DNA of 64,000 nucleotides, from NCBI RefSeq assembly GCF_024199005.1, contig NZ_JANATA010000019.1, positions 1 to 64,000 of the forward strand, given 5' to 3'. The DNA comes from Opacimonas viscosa (GTDB taxonomy: Bacteria; Pseudomonadota; Gammaproteobacteria; Enterobacterales; Alteromonadaceae). Both the position numbers and the translations under genes were made by a program. The stretch's first letter is position 1. The number at the start of each line of letters is the position of its first letter. The notes below the pieces were generated by a model. The model had not been told where the DNA came from. It saw nothing but the letters and a program-made list of their open reading frames with translations, and did no database searches. Below, in pieces: positions 28,107-38,359 of the stretch.

Positions 28107-28382
28107 CTAAGTACTTTCATTAAAATTTTGACAGATAAGTGCTTCCACGGCATCTAAAGCTTGCTGTGCATCGGTACCAGTAACACTGACAGTGACCGAT
28201 TTCCCTTGTTGGCCTTCTAACAACATCAACCCCAGTACACTAGAAGCATCGGCAGTTTTCTCACCGATTTCAAGCATGATTTGGGCGTCATATTTTGCTG
28301 ATAGTTGTGCCAGCTGTGTCGCAGGTCTAGCGTGGATCCCTAATTTGTTTCGGATCACCAAAGTTTTCGTCAGTGGGGACAT
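28107..28382 (-). CDS. npr: Nitrogen-PTS phosphocarrier NPr (HPr family)
   Basis: A 91-residue HPr-like protein. The phosphorylated histidine is in NKLGIHARPATQLAQL and the regulatory-serine region reads ADASSVLGLMLLEG. NPr passes phosphate from EI-Ntr to EIIA-Ntr (ptsN, 29300-29758). It ends the conserved rpoN-hpf-ptsN-rapZ-npr cluster. Confidence 0.92.
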   Translation of the reverse strand: MSPLTKTLVIRNKLGIHARPATQLAQLSAKYDAQIMLEIGEKTADASSVLGLMLLEGQQGKSVTVSVTGTDAQQALDAVEALICQNFNEST

Positions 28383-28413
28383 AACGGATATCGACTCCTA
28401 TCTTAGGTTAACG

Positions 28414-29286
28414 TTAAGACTCGTGTGCGGTTTTACTTTCATATTTTTGCATTTCACGATGTCGAATCTGCACATCAGGATGACTTTCTTTTATATTTTT
28501 AGCTAATTGCTCTGCAACGTAGACAGACCGATGCTTCCCTCCAGTGCACCCTATTGCAACACTAACATAACTACGGTTATTGCGCTCTAAATGGGGTAAC
28601 CAGGTCGAGATAAGATTTTGAATTTGCCAGATAAATTTAGTGACGATGGGTTGGCTACCGAGAAATATCTCAATAGGCTGGTCCAAGCCTGTGAAATGTT
28701 TTAACTCTGGTTCCCAATGTGGATTGGGTAAAAAACGGGCATCAAACACATAATCAGCATCCTTTGGAATGCCATACTTAAAACCGAATGATTCAAATAC
28801 CACGACTAAACGAGAGCTTTTTTTACCTAAAATACGTTCTCGAATGATTTCAGCTAATTCATGGACGGTTAGCTTGTCTGTATCAATATACAAATCAGAC
28901 TTTTCTCGTAACGGTTGCAGCAATTCTTGTTCAGCTATAATCGCATTTTCCAAAGATTGATTATTTTTGGTCAGTGGATGTAAACGGCGTGTTTCACTGT
29001 ATCTTTTGAGCAAAATATCCGTACTAGAATCCAGATATATCACTGAAATATTCCATGAATCAGGCAGGTAATCTAAGATATCATTGAGTTCATTTGACTC
29101 TTTAGGAATATTCCTGACATCGATACTAATCGCCACATTTTCATATTCATTAATGACGGCATGGGTCAAAGTCGGCAACAGATTCACTGGAATATTATCA
29201 ACACAATAATAACCAAGATCCTCTAAAGCACGTAACGCAATCGATTTTCCAGAACCTGAACGGCCAGATACAATAATAAGATTCAT
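28414..29286 (-). CDS. rapZ: RNase adapter RapZ
   Basis: A 290-residue P-loop protein with Walker A IVSGRSGSGKSIALRAL at the N-terminus, the DIRNIP-like segment (here DVRNIP) and the C-terminal SVAIGCTGGKHRSVYVAEQL. In E. coli RapZ guides the sRNA GlmZ to RNase E and so tunes GlmS and amino-sugar synthesis. It lies between ptsN and npr in the usual order. Confidence 0.95.
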   Translation of the reverse strand: MNLIIVSGRSGSGKSIALRALEDLGYYCVDNIPVNLLPTLTHAVINEYENVAISIDVRNIPKESNELNDILDYLPDSWNISVIYLDSSTDILLKRYSETRRLHPLTKNNQSLENAIIAEQELLQPLREKSDLYIDTDKLTVHELAEIIRERILGKKSSRLVVVFESFGFKYGIPKDADYVFDARFLPNPHWEPELKHFTGLDQPIEIFLGSQPIVTKFIWQIQNLISTWLPHLERNNRSYVSVAIGCTGGKHRSVYVAEQLAKNIKESHPDVQIRHREMQKYESKTAHES

Positions 29287-29299
29287 ATTTGACTAATCC

Positions 29300-29758
29300 T
29301 TAATCCGTTTCGTCACTGAGTAGTATCGAAACGATAGCTTCACCGCTTGCCGCTTGCCGTAACTGTTTTAAAATCGTTTTATCATTTAGTTTAGCTGCGA
29401 TTCCAGCTAATGTTTGTAGGTGACCAGAAATTTGGTCTTCAGGCACCAATAAGGAGAAAAAAATATCAACGGGTTGGTTGTCAATCGCATCAAAGGCAAT
29501 GGGTGTCTCAGTAATAAGTACAATCGCGATGACTTCATCGATATCAGATAAACGGCCATGCGGGATAGCAACACCGTGTCCAATACCGGTCGAACCCATT
29601 TTTTCTCGTTGTACGAGACTCGATAAAATGGTGGCTTGAGGAATATCTTCATAATACTGGGCGCCTATTTCACTAACGCGTTCCAATATTTTCTTTTTGC
29701 TTTGACAGGAGACCGCACAAAAAGCGCGGTCTTTAGATAAAATACTTGAAAGAGGCAT
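29300..29758 (-). CDS. ptsN: Nitrogen-PTS enzyme IIA
   Basis: A 152-residue EIIA-Ntr. The active-site histidine is in GIGHGVAIPHGRL. The phosphorylation state regulates K+ transport and stress responses in enterobacteria. It starts 3 bases after hpf and is 13 bases from rapZ. Confidence 0.95.
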   Translation of the reverse strand: MPLSSILSKDRAFCAVSCQSKKKILERVSEIGAQYYEDIPQATILSSLVQREKMGSTGIGHGVAIPHGRLSDIDEVIAIVLITETPIAFDAIDNQPVDIFFSLLVPEDQISGHLQTLAGIAAKLNDKTILKQLRQAASGEAIVSILLSDETD

Positions 29759-29761
29759 GAC

Positions 29762-30049
29762 TTAATGTCTTTGCAATTTTTCCTTATGTTTTATCACTTG
29801 TCGGTCTAATTTGTCAATCAAACTATCAATTGCAGCGTACATATCGGCGTTTTCTGAAGTAGCGAAGACTTCCCCACCATTTAAATTCACTACTGCTTCG
29901 GCTTTTTGATTGATTTTTTCGACATTGAGAATTACATGCACATTGTTAATGTGATCGAAATGTCTTTCTAGTTTTTCAAATTTAGTATCGACATAATTAC
30001 GGAGCGAATCCGTGATTTCTACATGATGACCAGTAAGGTTTATCTGCAT
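29762..30049 (-). CDS. hpf: Ribosome hibernation-promoting factor
   Basis: A 95-residue short HPF protein. It carries QINLTGHHVEITDSLRNYVD at the N-terminus and the basic RQVIKHKEKLQRH tail. It binds the 30S subunit and helps form 100S dimers in stationary phase. It is 24 bases after rpoN and co-transcribed with it. Confidence 0.95.
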   Translation of the reverse strand: MQINLTGHHVEITDSLRNYVDTKFEKLERHFDHINNVHVILNVEKINQKAEAVVNLNGGEVFATSENADMYAAIDSLIDKLDRQVIKHKEKLQRH

Positions 30050-30073
30050 ATTTGACTTCCTTCTGTTGTATTA

Positions 30074-31543
30074 CTAAACCAAGCTTTTGCGTTGGTTTGA
30101 TGGTGGAATCGATAACGATTCCCGGTACTTTGCAATTGTCCGCCGTGCTACTTTAATTCCTTGATCGGCTAACAATTCTGCAATCTTACTATCACTTAGC
30201 GGCTTAGCTGTATTTTCAGCTGCTACTAATTTTTTGATTAAGGCGCGAATTGCCGTAGATGAGCATTCGCCCCCAGAATCTGTTGCGACATGGCTCGAAA
30301 AGAAATATTTCAATTCATAGATACCACGAGGCGTATGCATATATTTTTGGGTAGTGACTCGAGAAATGGTCGACTCATGCATATCTACCATTTCTGCAAC
30401 ATCATTCAGTACCATCGGCTTCATCATTTCAGGGCCATGTTCAAAAAAGCCCATTTGCTGCTGCACGATACAATTAGCTACTTTCATCAATGTTTCGTTG
30501 CGACTTTCCAAACTTTTTATAAACCATTTGGCTTCTTGCATATGCGATTTAACAAATTGTGAATCACTGGTATTTTTTGAGCTTTTACTCAACGATGCAT
30601 AATGTTGATTGATATTAAGTTTGGGTAGCGAATCTGGATTTAGTTCCACAACCCAGCGACCATTTTTTTTGCTCACGGATACATCAGGGATCACATATTC
30701 AGGCTCTTTGGTAATCAAAGCACTTCCTGGACGCGGATTTAAAGTCTGTAGTAACAGCATGACCTCTCGTAATTGCTCTTCTTTCAAATGAGATTTGCGC
30801 ATCAACGTACGATAGTCTTTATTGGCTAGCAGATCTGAATACTCTGTGATGATAGCCTTGGCTTCATTTAAGTATGGCACGTCATCGCTAAATTGCCTGA
30901 GTTGTACTAATAAACATTCTTGAGGATTGCGCGAGCCTGAACCAATGGGGTCAAACATTTGAATACGTTTTAAGACGCACTCCACTTCATCCAACTCAAT
31001 ATTTTCATCGTCTATCGCCTCGAGAATTTCTTCACTGGATACCGTGAGATAACCTGATTCATCGATACTATCAATGATGGCCATGGCAATCGCTCTGTCG
31101 ACATCGCTAAATGGAGTCAGATCAGCCTGCCATAACAAGTGGTCTTGAATATTTTCGGTTGTTTCGCCTTGATACACCATTTCGTCATCATTAGTCGATG
31201 ACATTGGAGCTGGCGCTGAAGAAGCAGAATAGTACTCATCCCAAGTACTATCTAGGGGGAGTTCATCGGAAACATTGTTACTTTCTAAGGCATCTGAACT
31301 GGTCATGTTATCGCCAGACGCTTCATCAGTGCTGGCCACAGTAGTATCCGTAGAGCCAGTATCTAGACTTTCCGTTTTTTCGTTAAACGCATCTTCGACT
31401 TCGAGTAAAGGATTGGCATCAAGTGCTTCTTGAATCTCTTGTTGTAGATCTAGTGTTGATAGTTGCAACAACTTTATGGCCTGCTGGAGTTGCGGCGTCA
31501 TAGTCAATTGTTGGCTAAATTTGAGTTGCAGTGAAGGTTTCAT
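30074..31543 (-). CDS. rpoN: RNA polymerase sigma-54 factor
   Basis: A 489-residue sigma-54. Region I is glutamine and leucine rich at the N-terminus ([19 protein letters not shown]), then an acidic region II (about 45-115), the core-binding domain, and the C-terminal RpoN box [10 protein letters not shown]. It needs AAA+ activators and reads -24/-12 promoters such as the one before pspA at 15871-15887. It is in the conserved lptB-rpoN-hpf order. Confidence 0.96.
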   Translation of the reverse strand: MKPSLQLKFSQQLTMTPQLQQAIKLLQLSTLDLQQEIQEALDANPLLEVEDAFNEKTESLDTGSTDTTVASTDEASGDNMTSSDALESNNVSDELPLDSTWDEYYSASSAPAPMSSTNDDEMVYQGETTENIQDHLLWQADLTPFSDVDRAIAMAIIDSIDESGYLTVSSEEILEAIDDENIELDEVECVLKRIQMFDPIGSGSRNPQECLLVQLRQFSDDVPYLNEAKAIITEYSDLLANKDYRTLMRKSHLKEEQLREVMLLLQTLNPRPGSALITKEPEYVIPDVSVSKKNGRWVVELNPDSLPKLNINQHYASLSKSSKNTSDSQFVKSHMQEAKWFIKSLESRNETLMKVANCIVQQQMGFFEHGPEMMKPMVLNDVAEMVDMHESTISRVTTQKYMHTPRGIYELKYFFSSHVATDSGGECSSTAIRALIKKLVAAENTAKPLSDSKIAELLADQGIKVARRTIAKYRESLSIPPSNQRKSLV

Positions 31544-31597
31544 TTATTCCTTAATCCTTTCTCGCAAATAACATCCAAATATTTGCTTATAGGTTGA

Positions 31598-32323
31598 TTA
31601 TAGCCTAAATTGTTCCCCAAGGTATACTTCCTTAACCCTTTTATTTTCAAGGACTTGTGTTGCAGTGCCAGAGGCAATCAGCTCTCCTGCACTAACAATG
31701 TAAGCTTTCTCACAGACATCAAGTGTTTCACGAACATTGTGGTCTGTAATTAATACACCGATGCCTTTTTGTTTTAGCTGTTGAATAATATTTTTAATAT
31801 CCCCGACAGAAATAGGGTCAACCCCCGCAAAAGGCTCATCAAGTAAAATGAACTGAGGATCAGCGGCTAAAGCGCGTGCGATTTCAACACGACGGCGTTC
31901 GCCGCCTGACAATGCCATACCTTGAGAGTTGCGAATATGGGTAATATTGAATTCTTCTAGTAAAGCATCCGCTTTTTGCTCTTTTTGCTCTGTACTCAAC
32001 GCACCGCGAGTTTGCAAAATGGCCATGATGTTTTCATATACCGTTAACTTACGAAACACCGATGCTTCTTGTGGTAGGTAGCCAATTCCCTGCCTGGCAC
32101 GCTCATGCATCGGCTGTAACGTCAGGTCAGTTTGGTCGAGTAAGATTTCACCATGGTCCAGTGGCACAATCCCGACAATCATATAAAAAGTCGTGGTTTT
32201 ACCTGCGCCATTAGGCCCTAGTAACCCCACAATTTGTCCTGATTCTACTGAGATGGAAACATCCCTAACCACTTGTCTAGATTTATAACTTTTCGCTAAA
32301 TTAGAGGCTTTTAATACTGCCAT
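31598..32323 (-). CDS. lptB: LPS export ABC transporter ATPase
   Basis: A 241-residue ATPase powering LptB2FGC extraction of lipopolysaccharide. It has Walker [18 protein letters not shown], signature [15 protein letters not shown] and Walker [14 protein letters not shown]. The start overlaps the lptA stop by one base (TAATG). Confidence 0.96.
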   Translation of the reverse strand: MAVLKASNLAKSYKSRQVVRDVSISVESGQIVGLLGPNGAGKTTTFYMIVGIVPLDHGEILLDQTDLTLQPMHERARQGIGYLPQEASVFRKLTVYENIMAILQTRGALSTEQKEQKADALLEEFNITHIRNSQGMALSGGERRRVEIARALAADPQFILLDEPFAGVDPISVGDIKNIIQQLKQKGIGVLITDHNVRETLDVCEKAYIVSAGELIASGTATQVLENKRVKEVYLGEQFRL

Positions 32324-32883
32324 TAGGGCTTATCCTCTACTTTATTAGAATTATCTGAATCGATGGCTTTGGCTGTCGATTTTTTAGTTTGGAAAACGGC
32401 TGACACTCGCCCTTGTTCGGCTGAGCCACCCAAAGCCGTAAATTGTTCATTTTGCATATCAAAAATGATCGTTTGCCCATTTACTTCGCTAGTGTTTTGT
32501 TTTAACTGAGCACTACCAACTAACTGAATTTTTTTATCTACAACGGTATACCGAATCTCATTTGCTTTAGCTTCTACCAACGAACCGTCTTGGATAGTTT
32601 GTGAATAACGGGCAGGTTTACCAAGTGCAATAAACACTTCATTGCCTTCACCCAAAGCTGCGTCAACCCGGACTTCATCAGCGAGAATTTGTAAAGAACC
32701 TTGGCGAATCACAACACCATCTTTGAGTACTGTCATTTTTTTTACGCCATCGGCAAACGTAGTTTTGGCATCAATGCGAATAGGTTGCTCAAAATCAGAG
32801 TCATCAGCGTTGGCAAAAGGCACGCTACTAATGATGAATAAAAGTGCTAATGTTATACAAACATTGAAAGAAGAAAGTGTCAT
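32323..32883 (-). CDS. lptA: LPS transport periplasmic bridge protein
   Basis: A 186-residue periplasmic beta-jellyroll protein with a signal peptide (about 1-26, ending SVPFANA). It contains [20 protein letters not shown] and repeated strands typical of the OstA/LptA fold. It bridges LptC and LptD. It is 8 bases after lptC. Confidence 0.92.
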   Translation of the reverse strand: MTLSSFNVCITLALLFIISSVPFANADDSDFEQPIRIDAKTTFADGVKKMTVLKDGVVIRQGSLQILADEVRVDAALGEGNEVFIALGKPARYSQTIQDGSLVEAKANEIRYTVVDKKIQLVGSAQLKQNTSEVNGQTIIFDMQNEQFTALGGSAEQGRVSAVFQTKKSTAKAIDSDNSNKVEDKP

Positions 32884-32891
32884 TTATTTAC

Positions 32892-33458
32892 CTAAGGTTG
32901 ATTCACAATAAATTCAGTTTTTACGTGGTCGATCAACGCAAACTGCTTTCTTGCTAAATTTCCAGTTAAGCCATTACTTAACATACTGAACTCAGCTCCA
33001 GTCAACTCAATCAAGGCATCTGAATTAATGTCTTTAGAAACCATATCCATTTGTAGATATTGTGCATTAATTTGGCGAATAAAGTCATCAATATTCAACG
33101 ATTGAATAATAATATTATCTTCAAGCACCACTCGGTTATCTTCGTACAGGGTAGCAGAGTCAGCATTTATCGCGTATTCCGTGCCATCTGCCACAAAAAT
33201 ATCATATTCAGGTTGAGTAAAAACCATAAAACCGAGTTCAGTAAAATGGTTCATTTCTGAAGCAGATACTTGATGAATTAACACCCCATCGGTTCCATAT
33301 AAACGACTTTTGATGCCTTCTGCACGATAAGTAGGTGTCAATAAACCCATGCTTTCAGGACGAGCTTCAGTGCTTTCATTCGATGGGTTAAAAGGTAAAA
33401 AATACACGACAGCCACTGCACAAAACAGGATTAATATGGCGTATCCAACTCTATTCAT
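32892..33458 (-). CDS. lptC: LPS export protein LptC
   Basis: A 188-residue protein with a single N-terminal membrane anchor (about 4-22) and a periplasmic domain. Position between kdsC and lptA, length and topology all match LptC. Sequence conservation in this family is low, so synteny carries much of the call. It starts directly after kdsC. Confidence 0.9.
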   Translation of the reverse strand: MNRVGYAILILFCAVAVVYFLPFNPSNESTEARPESMGLLTPTYRAEGIKSRLYGTDGVLIHQVSASEMNHFTELGFMVFTQPEYDIFVADGTEYAINADSATLYEDNRVVLEDNIIIQSLNIDDFIRQINAQYLQMDMVSKDINSDALIELTGAEFSMLSNGLTGNLARKQFALIDHVKTEFIVNQP

Positions 33459-34019
33459 TTAAACACTCGCTCCATGAATATCCGACAAATTCCCTTGGGC
33501 TTGGAGTAGCGTGTCCGTTACTTCACGAACTGCACCAAATCCTCCAGATAATGTCGTTATCCAATTTGCCTGTTGTTTTACCATCGGGTGACCATCCGCA
33601 ACCGTTATCTTTACCGCAGCTAGTTCAAACATACCAACATCTGGCATATCATCCCCCATTGCAGCCACTTGTTCAGGCTTTAGCCCTTGGCTGGCTAACA
33701 AGTCTGCTAACGCTTGGCCTTTAGTTTCACACCCTTGAATAATGTGCTTGACCCCCAAGGCTTGCATACGTTGTTCGACAATAAGTGAAGAACGTCCGGT
33801 TATAATCGCGACTGCCACCCCAATTGATTGTAGTGACTTTATGCCATAACCATCTTTAGTATGAAACGCCTTAAGCTCCTCACCTGCATTGCCTAAATAG
33901 ATACGTCCATCAGAGAAAATACCATCGACATCACACACCAATAAACGAATATTTTTTAATGTATGGTAAAGGTTGATATCTAAATCTGTATATAAGGTCT
34001 TAACGGTATGATTTGTCAT
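33459..34019 (-). CDS. kdsC: 3-deoxy-manno-octulosonate-8-phosphatase
   Basis: A 186-residue HAD phosphatase making Kdo for the LPS inner core. The HAD motif LLVCDVDGIFSDGRIYL carries the nucleophilic Asp; AIITGRSS and AMGDDMPDVGM are the later motifs. It is one base after kdsD. Confidence 0.95.
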   Translation of the reverse strand: MTNHTVKTLYTDLDINLYHTLKNIRLLVCDVDGIFSDGRIYLGNAGEELKAFHTKDGYGIKSLQSIGVAVAIITGRSSLIVEQRMQALGVKHIIQGCETKGQALADLLASQGLKPEQVAAMGDDMPDVGMFELAAVKITVADGHPMVKQQANWITTLSGGFGAVREVTDTLLQAQGNLSDIHGASV

Positions 34020-34985
34020 TTATACCACTCCAGCACTGAGTAACATGTGCATGTTAAATGCGCCAACGACTTGTTGTTTATCATTGACTACCAACATCGC
34101 TGAAATTGCTTTTTGCTGCATGATATTTAACGCATCAACCGCCAGCATATCTGGTGTTACCGTAATGCCGTTGGGCGTCATTACCGAGTGTACTACTGAA
34201 CTATGAATATCAATTTTTTGATCCAGTACCCGACGTAGATCACCATCAGTAAAAATACCAACAAGGCGATCCTCACTCACCACTCCCGTCAAACCTAAGC
34301 CTTTTTCGCTAATCGCAAATAAAGCATCCGTCACAGAAGTCGATGCTGTAACTATTGGGACATCCGCACCTGTACGCATAATATCCGCACAGGTTAACAG
34401 TAACTTGCGTCCCAAAGAGCCACCTGGGTGTGATAAGGCAAAGTCTTCAGATGTAAATCCTTTGGCATCCAGCAGCGCAATGGCTAGCGCATCACCCAAT
34501 ACCAGAGTGACGGTAGTCGATGTAGTTGGAGCAAGCCCCAAAGTACAAGCTTCGGCTGGAACAGGGATGCTCAACACTAACTGGGCGTGTTGGGCGAGAG
34601 TTGATTGGGGTTTTTGGGTAATAGCAATATATGGAATATGTAGACGTTTTAATACGGGTAATAACCCCAACAATTCACCAGTCTCACCAGAGTTAGAAAT
34701 CGCTATCACGACATCATTAGGGCTCAGCATCCCCAAGTCCCCATGATTAGCTTCACCTGGATGCATAAAAAAAGCGGGAGTACCTGTACTTGCTAACGTC
34801 GCAGCTATCTTATTACCGACATGACCAGACTTTCCCATACCAGAAACAACCACTTTACCAGTACATTGTAAAAGTAGTTCACAAGCCTGGGTAAACGTGG
34901 CGTCAATAATATGTTTGAGTTCTTGGACACCCTGTAACTCGGTATCAATAACCCTAAGGGCTGATGCAGTAAAGGTTTGAGTCAT
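34020..34985 (-). CDS. kdsD: D-arabinose-5-phosphate isomerase
   Basis: A 321-residue enzyme converting ribulose-5-phosphate to arabinose-5-phosphate, the first Kdo precursor. The SIS domain has VVSGMGKSGHVGNKIAATLA and SNSGETGELL (about residues 45-100), followed by two CBS domains (about 205-320). It is first in the kdsD-kdsC-lptCAB run after yrbG. Confidence 0.94.
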   Translation of the reverse strand: MTQTFTASALRVIDTELQGVQELKHIIDATFTQACELLLQCTGKVVVSGMGKSGHVGNKIAATLASTGTPAFFMHPGEANHGDLGMLSPNDVVIAISNSGETGELLGLLPVLKRLHIPYIAITQKPQSTLAQHAQLVLSIPVPAEACTLGLAPTTSTTVTLVLGDALAIALLDAKGFTSEDFALSHPGGSLGRKLLLTCADIMRTGADVPIVTASTSVTDALFAISEKGLGLTGVVSEDRLVGIFTDGDLRRVLDQKIDIHSSVVHSVMTPNGITVTPDMLAVDALNIMQQKAISAMLVVNDKQQVVGAFNMHMLLSAGVV

Positions 34986-35016
34986 GTGGCGACACCTATT
35001 TTAAGACATAAAAGCG

Positions 35017-35973
35017 CTATGCAAAAAGCCAAATCTGATAAGCAAAGAAACAGGATAACAAAAATGCGCCTTCAACACGATTAATCCTTCGCGTACCACG
35101 AAGGTTAAAACTGAATAGTAATAACAGCACCGTCAAGGCTAACATAACATACATATCACGATTGGCAGCATCGGCATCAATCAAGCCAGGGGCTATTACA
35201 CCGGGCATGCCCAATACTGCTAAAATATTAAAAATATTCGACCCGATGATATTCCCCATCGCTAAATCATCTTCACCTTTTAACACACCCGCTACACAGG
35301 CCGCTAATTCTGGTAAGCTGGTACCAATAGCAATAATGGTTAGGCCAATCACTAAATCACTAATGCCGAAATGCTTTGCAATGAATACCGCAGACTCTAC
35401 CAAGAAATGTGCTGACAAAGGTAACGTCACCAAACCGATGATCACCCACATAATGGCACTGGAATTTGACACATCATTGGGGATCTCTAATTCATTTTCA
35501 TCAATGAGTGGATCATCTTTATCTACTCGCAAAGACAACCAAGCCATTCCGCCAATAGTAAAAACAAATAAGACTAATAACGTAATACCTTCAACTTGAG
35601 AAAAGTTTTGATCGGACAAAATATAGACAGCAATACCAGATACAATTAACAAAATGGGAAATTCGCGTTTTAATGTACCGGAAGAGACCAACAAGGGTTT
35701 GACTAAAGCGGTAATGCCTAAAACAAGTGCGATATTAGTGATATTGGAGCCAATTGCATTCCCCACAGCGGTGTCGGCAGAGCCATTTAACGAAGCGGTA
35801 GCCGCAACCACGATTTCAGGCGCAGATGACCCCATAGCAACAATCGTCAACCCGATTAACATAGGAGCAATACCAAAGTTTTTGGCTAGTGCTGATGCAC
35901 CATACACAAAACGGTCAGCACTCCAGCTCAGAACTATAAGACCTACAATAAAAATAGCGATTTGGATGAGCAC
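35017..35973 (-). CDS. yrbG: Calcium/sodium antiporter family protein
   Basis: A 318-residue inner-membrane protein with about ten helices. The two alpha-repeats of the CaCA family are seen as MGSSAPEIVVAATASLNGS and IAIGTSLPELAACVAG. E. coli YrbG occupies the same place next to kdsD. The start is GTG. It is divergent from mlaF across 304 bases. Confidence 0.92.
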   Translation of the reverse strand: MLIQIAIFIVGLIVLSWSADRFVYGASALAKNFGIAPMLIGLTIVAMGSSAPEIVVAATASLNGSADTAVGNAIGSNITNIALVLGITALVKPLLVSSGTLKREFPILLIVSGIAVYILSDQNFSQVEGITLLVLFVFTIGGMAWLSLRVDKDDPLIDENELEIPNDVSNSSAIMWVIIGLVTLPLSAHFLVESAVFIAKHFGISDLVIGLTIIAIGTSLPELAACVAGVLKGEDDLAMGNIIGSNIFNILAVLGMPGVIAPGLIDADAANRDMYVMLALTVLLLLFSFNLRGTRRINRVEGAFLLSCFFAYQIWLFA

Positions 35974-36207
35974 GGATGACTGATTCCTTTATTCCACAAG
36001 TAAAATTTTATTCTTCGATGTAAGTAGCACTTCCCAACTATAGCTGAAAAAAATTAATTTAAAACAGTCTATGAGATTGAAAAATAACATATAAGTACAA
36101 TTATAAGGGCAAAGTAGTATTTATAAAGCTTATATCTCAATAAATAGTGCATATTGCATAATATTTATAAAATTAAACAGTTTGTTATAACTTGTTACTA
36201 TTCCCTT

Positions 36208-36236
36208 TTGCAAAAAACTGATTTAACCCTCATAAT
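36208..36236 (+). promoter_or_regulatory. Promoter of the mla operon
   Basis: TTGCAA (36208-36213) and CATAAT (36231-36236) are separated by exactly 17 bases, 41 bases before the mlaF start. The rest of the 35974-36277 gap is AT-rich; nothing else was identified in it. Confidence 0.6.
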
Positions 36237-36277
36237 GACTGACTTTAAGGGCTAAAAATAAAACATGGAAATGAATT

Positions 36278-37084
36278 TTGTCCAAAGATAATCATCAATA
36301 TCTTGTTGAAGTAAACAACTTAACCTTTTCTAGAGGTTCAAGAACGATCTACGACGATATTAATCTGCGGATCCCGCAAGGCAAAATCACTGCTGTGATG
36401 GGCCCTAGTGGTATCGGTAAAACGACTTTACTACGTTTGATTGGCGGACAACTCAAACCTGACTCAGGTGATATAATTTTTGCTGGGGAGTCTATCCCAA
36501 ACTTACCCCGTAAAGACCTTTATGAAACTCGCAAGAAAATGAGTATGCTCTTTCAGAGCGGGGCTTTATTTACAGACATCAGTGTGTTCGACAATGTTGC
36601 TTTTGCTTTGCGCGAACATACCCACTTGTCAGAAAGTGTCATCGCCACCCTGGTTCATTTGAAACTTGAAGCTGTAGGCTTACGCGGTGCTGCACAGCTC
36701 ATGCCGAGTGAATTATCTGGTGGAATGGCACGCCGAGCTGCACTTGCCAGAGCGATTGCTTTAGATCCTGAACTCATTATGTACGATGAGCCGTTTGCCG
36801 GCCAAGACCCGATTTCGATGGGCGTCTTGGTCAAACTGATTAAAGCGTTAAACGCAGCGTTGAATTTAACTAGCATCGTAGTCACTCATGATGTCAGTGA
36901 AGTGTTAGATATTGCGGATTATGTCTACATCCTAGCGAATCAGAAAATCATTGGTGAAGGCAGTGCTGATGAGATTAAACACTCATCGTCACCGTTAGTT
37001 CAACAATTTCTGCAAGGCAATGCTGATGGTCCAGTACCATTTCATTTCCCAGCCAACGACTTAACTCAAGATTTGGTGGGATAA
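36278..37084 (+). CDS. mlaF: Phospholipid transport ATPase MlaF
   Basis: A 268-residue ABC ATPase of the Mla system, which keeps the outer membrane asymmetric. It has Walker [19 protein letters not shown], signature [17 protein letters not shown] and Walker [13 protein letters not shown]. The start appears to be TTG at 36278: the ATG at 36265 opens an 8-codon frame (36265-36291) that overlaps this start and ends in TAA. GGAA lies 8 bases upstream. Confidence 0.93.
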   Translation: MSKDNHQYLVEVNNLTFSRGSRTIYDDINLRIPQGKITAVMGPSGIGKTTLLRLIGGQLKPDSGDIIFAGESIPNLPRKDLYETRKKMSMLFQSGALFTDISVFDNVAFALREHTHLSESVIATLVHLKLEAVGLRGAAQLMPSELSGGMARRAALARAIALDPELIMYDEPFAGQDPISMGVLVKLIKALNAALNLTSIVVTHDVSEVLDIADYVYILANQKIIGEGSADEIKHSSSPLVQQFLQGNADGPVPFHFPANDLTQDLVG

Positions 37085-37085
37085 T

Positions 37086-37865
37086 ATGATTCAGAAAATT
37101 ATCGATATTGGCCATAACACCTTAAATACAATCGCCACCTTTGGTCGCGCATTTTTGATGTTAGTCGGTGCCTTATGCGCAGCTCCAAAGATAAAAAACG
37201 TCCGTTTAACCATCCAACAAATCTATGTCGTTGGGGTGCAGTCTTTATTAATTATTATTGTATCTGGTTTATTTATCGGCATGGTAATGGCCCTGCAAGG
37301 CTACACCATACTAGTTAATTACGGCGCTGAGGGTTCACTTGGACCTATGGTTGCCCTGTCTTTATTACGTGAATTAGGGCCAGTCGTGACTGCATTGTTA
37401 TTTGCCGGCCGTGCAGGCTCTGCATTAACCGCAGAAATTGGTTTGATGAAAGCGACAGAACAACTGAGTAGTCTTGAGATGATGGCGGTGGATCCTTTGC
37501 GTCGTGTCGTCGCTCCGCGCTTTTGGGCTGGACTGATTGCTATGCCGATGTTGGCATTGATCTTCTCAGCCGTCGGTATTCTGGGGGGGCACTTAGTTGG
37601 CGTCGATTGGTTGGGCGTAGACGCAGGCTCTTACTGGTCGATTATGCAGGCCACTGTAGAATGGGATAAAGACGTCGTCAATGGCATTATCAAAAGCATT
37701 GTGTTTGCTTTTGTCGTAACGTGGATTGCCATTTTTAAAGGTTATGATGCGATTCCAACATCGGAAGGCATTTCCCAAGCAACGACTCAAACAGTCGTTT
37801 ATTCATCATTAACAGTACTTGGTTTAGATTTTGTCTTAACGGCATTAATGTTCGGAATTAATTAG
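37086..37865 (+). CDS. mlaE: Phospholipid transport permease MlaE
   Basis: A 259-residue permease with five or six helices. The family segments [20 protein letters not shown] and [20 protein letters not shown] are present. It starts one base after the mlaF stop. Confidence 0.95.
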   Translation: MIQKIIDIGHNTLNTIATFGRAFLMLVGALCAAPKIKNVRLTIQQIYVVGVQSLLIIIVSGLFIGMVMALQGYTILVNYGAEGSLGPMVALSLLRELGPVVTALLFAGRAGSALTAEIGLMKATEQLSSLEMMAVDPLRRVVAPRFWAGLIAMPMLALIFSAVGILGGHLVGVDWLGVDAGSYWSIMQATVEWDKDVVNGIIKSIVFAFVVTWIAIFKGYDAIPTSEGISQATTQTVVYSSLTVLGLDFVLTALMFGIN

Positions 37866-37873
37866 GAGTTAAC

Positions 37874-38341
37874 ATGACAACGCGTAAAACGGAACTAATG
37901 GTAGGTCTTTTTGTCATATTGACGATTGCTGCTACCTTATTACTAGCAATAAATGTCGCTAACAAAGGCCTTGCTAGTGACGATCAAACTTATACTTTAT
38001 ATGCAAAATTTGACAATATTGGTGGCCTTCAACCGCGCTCAGCAGTTCGTGTTGGTGGAGTGACTATAGGCCGTGTTGATAGAATTTATTTGGACCCAGA
38101 AGATTTTACTCCGGTTGTCGTACTCCAAATATCAAGCCAGTACAATACGTTTCCAGATACTACATCTGTCGCTATATTAACGTCAGGCTTGTTGGGCGAA
38201 CAATACGTTGGTTTACAACCTGGTTTTGCCTTTGATGACCCATATATCTTAGCCAATGGTGATTATATTGAAGACACCAAATCAGCGTTAGTTTTAGAAG
38301 ACCTGATTGGCCAATTTTTATTTAGTCGCGACAGCGAATAA
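37874..38341 (+). CDS. mlaD: Phospholipid-binding MCE protein MlaD
   Basis: A 155-residue inner-membrane-anchored MCE protein. The anchor is at about 8-26, and the MCE domain has FDNIGGLQPRSAVRVGGVTI and LTSGLLGEQYVGLQPG. It forms the hexameric lipid channel of the complex. It is 8 bases after mlaE. Confidence 0.95.
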   Translation: MTTRKTELMVGLFVILTIAATLLLAINVANKGLASDDQTYTLYAKFDNIGGLQPRSAVRVGGVTIGRVDRIYLDPEDFTPVVVLQISSQYNTFPDTTSVAILTSGLLGEQYVGLQPGFAFDDPYILANGDYIEDTKSALVLEDLIGQFLFSRDSE

Positions 38342-38359
38342 TTTTCCCGGAGAATAGCT

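Noticed and set aside
34405-34746. 113-codon frame antisense to kdsD
   Set aside because: Shadow of a well-supported gene, with no start signals.
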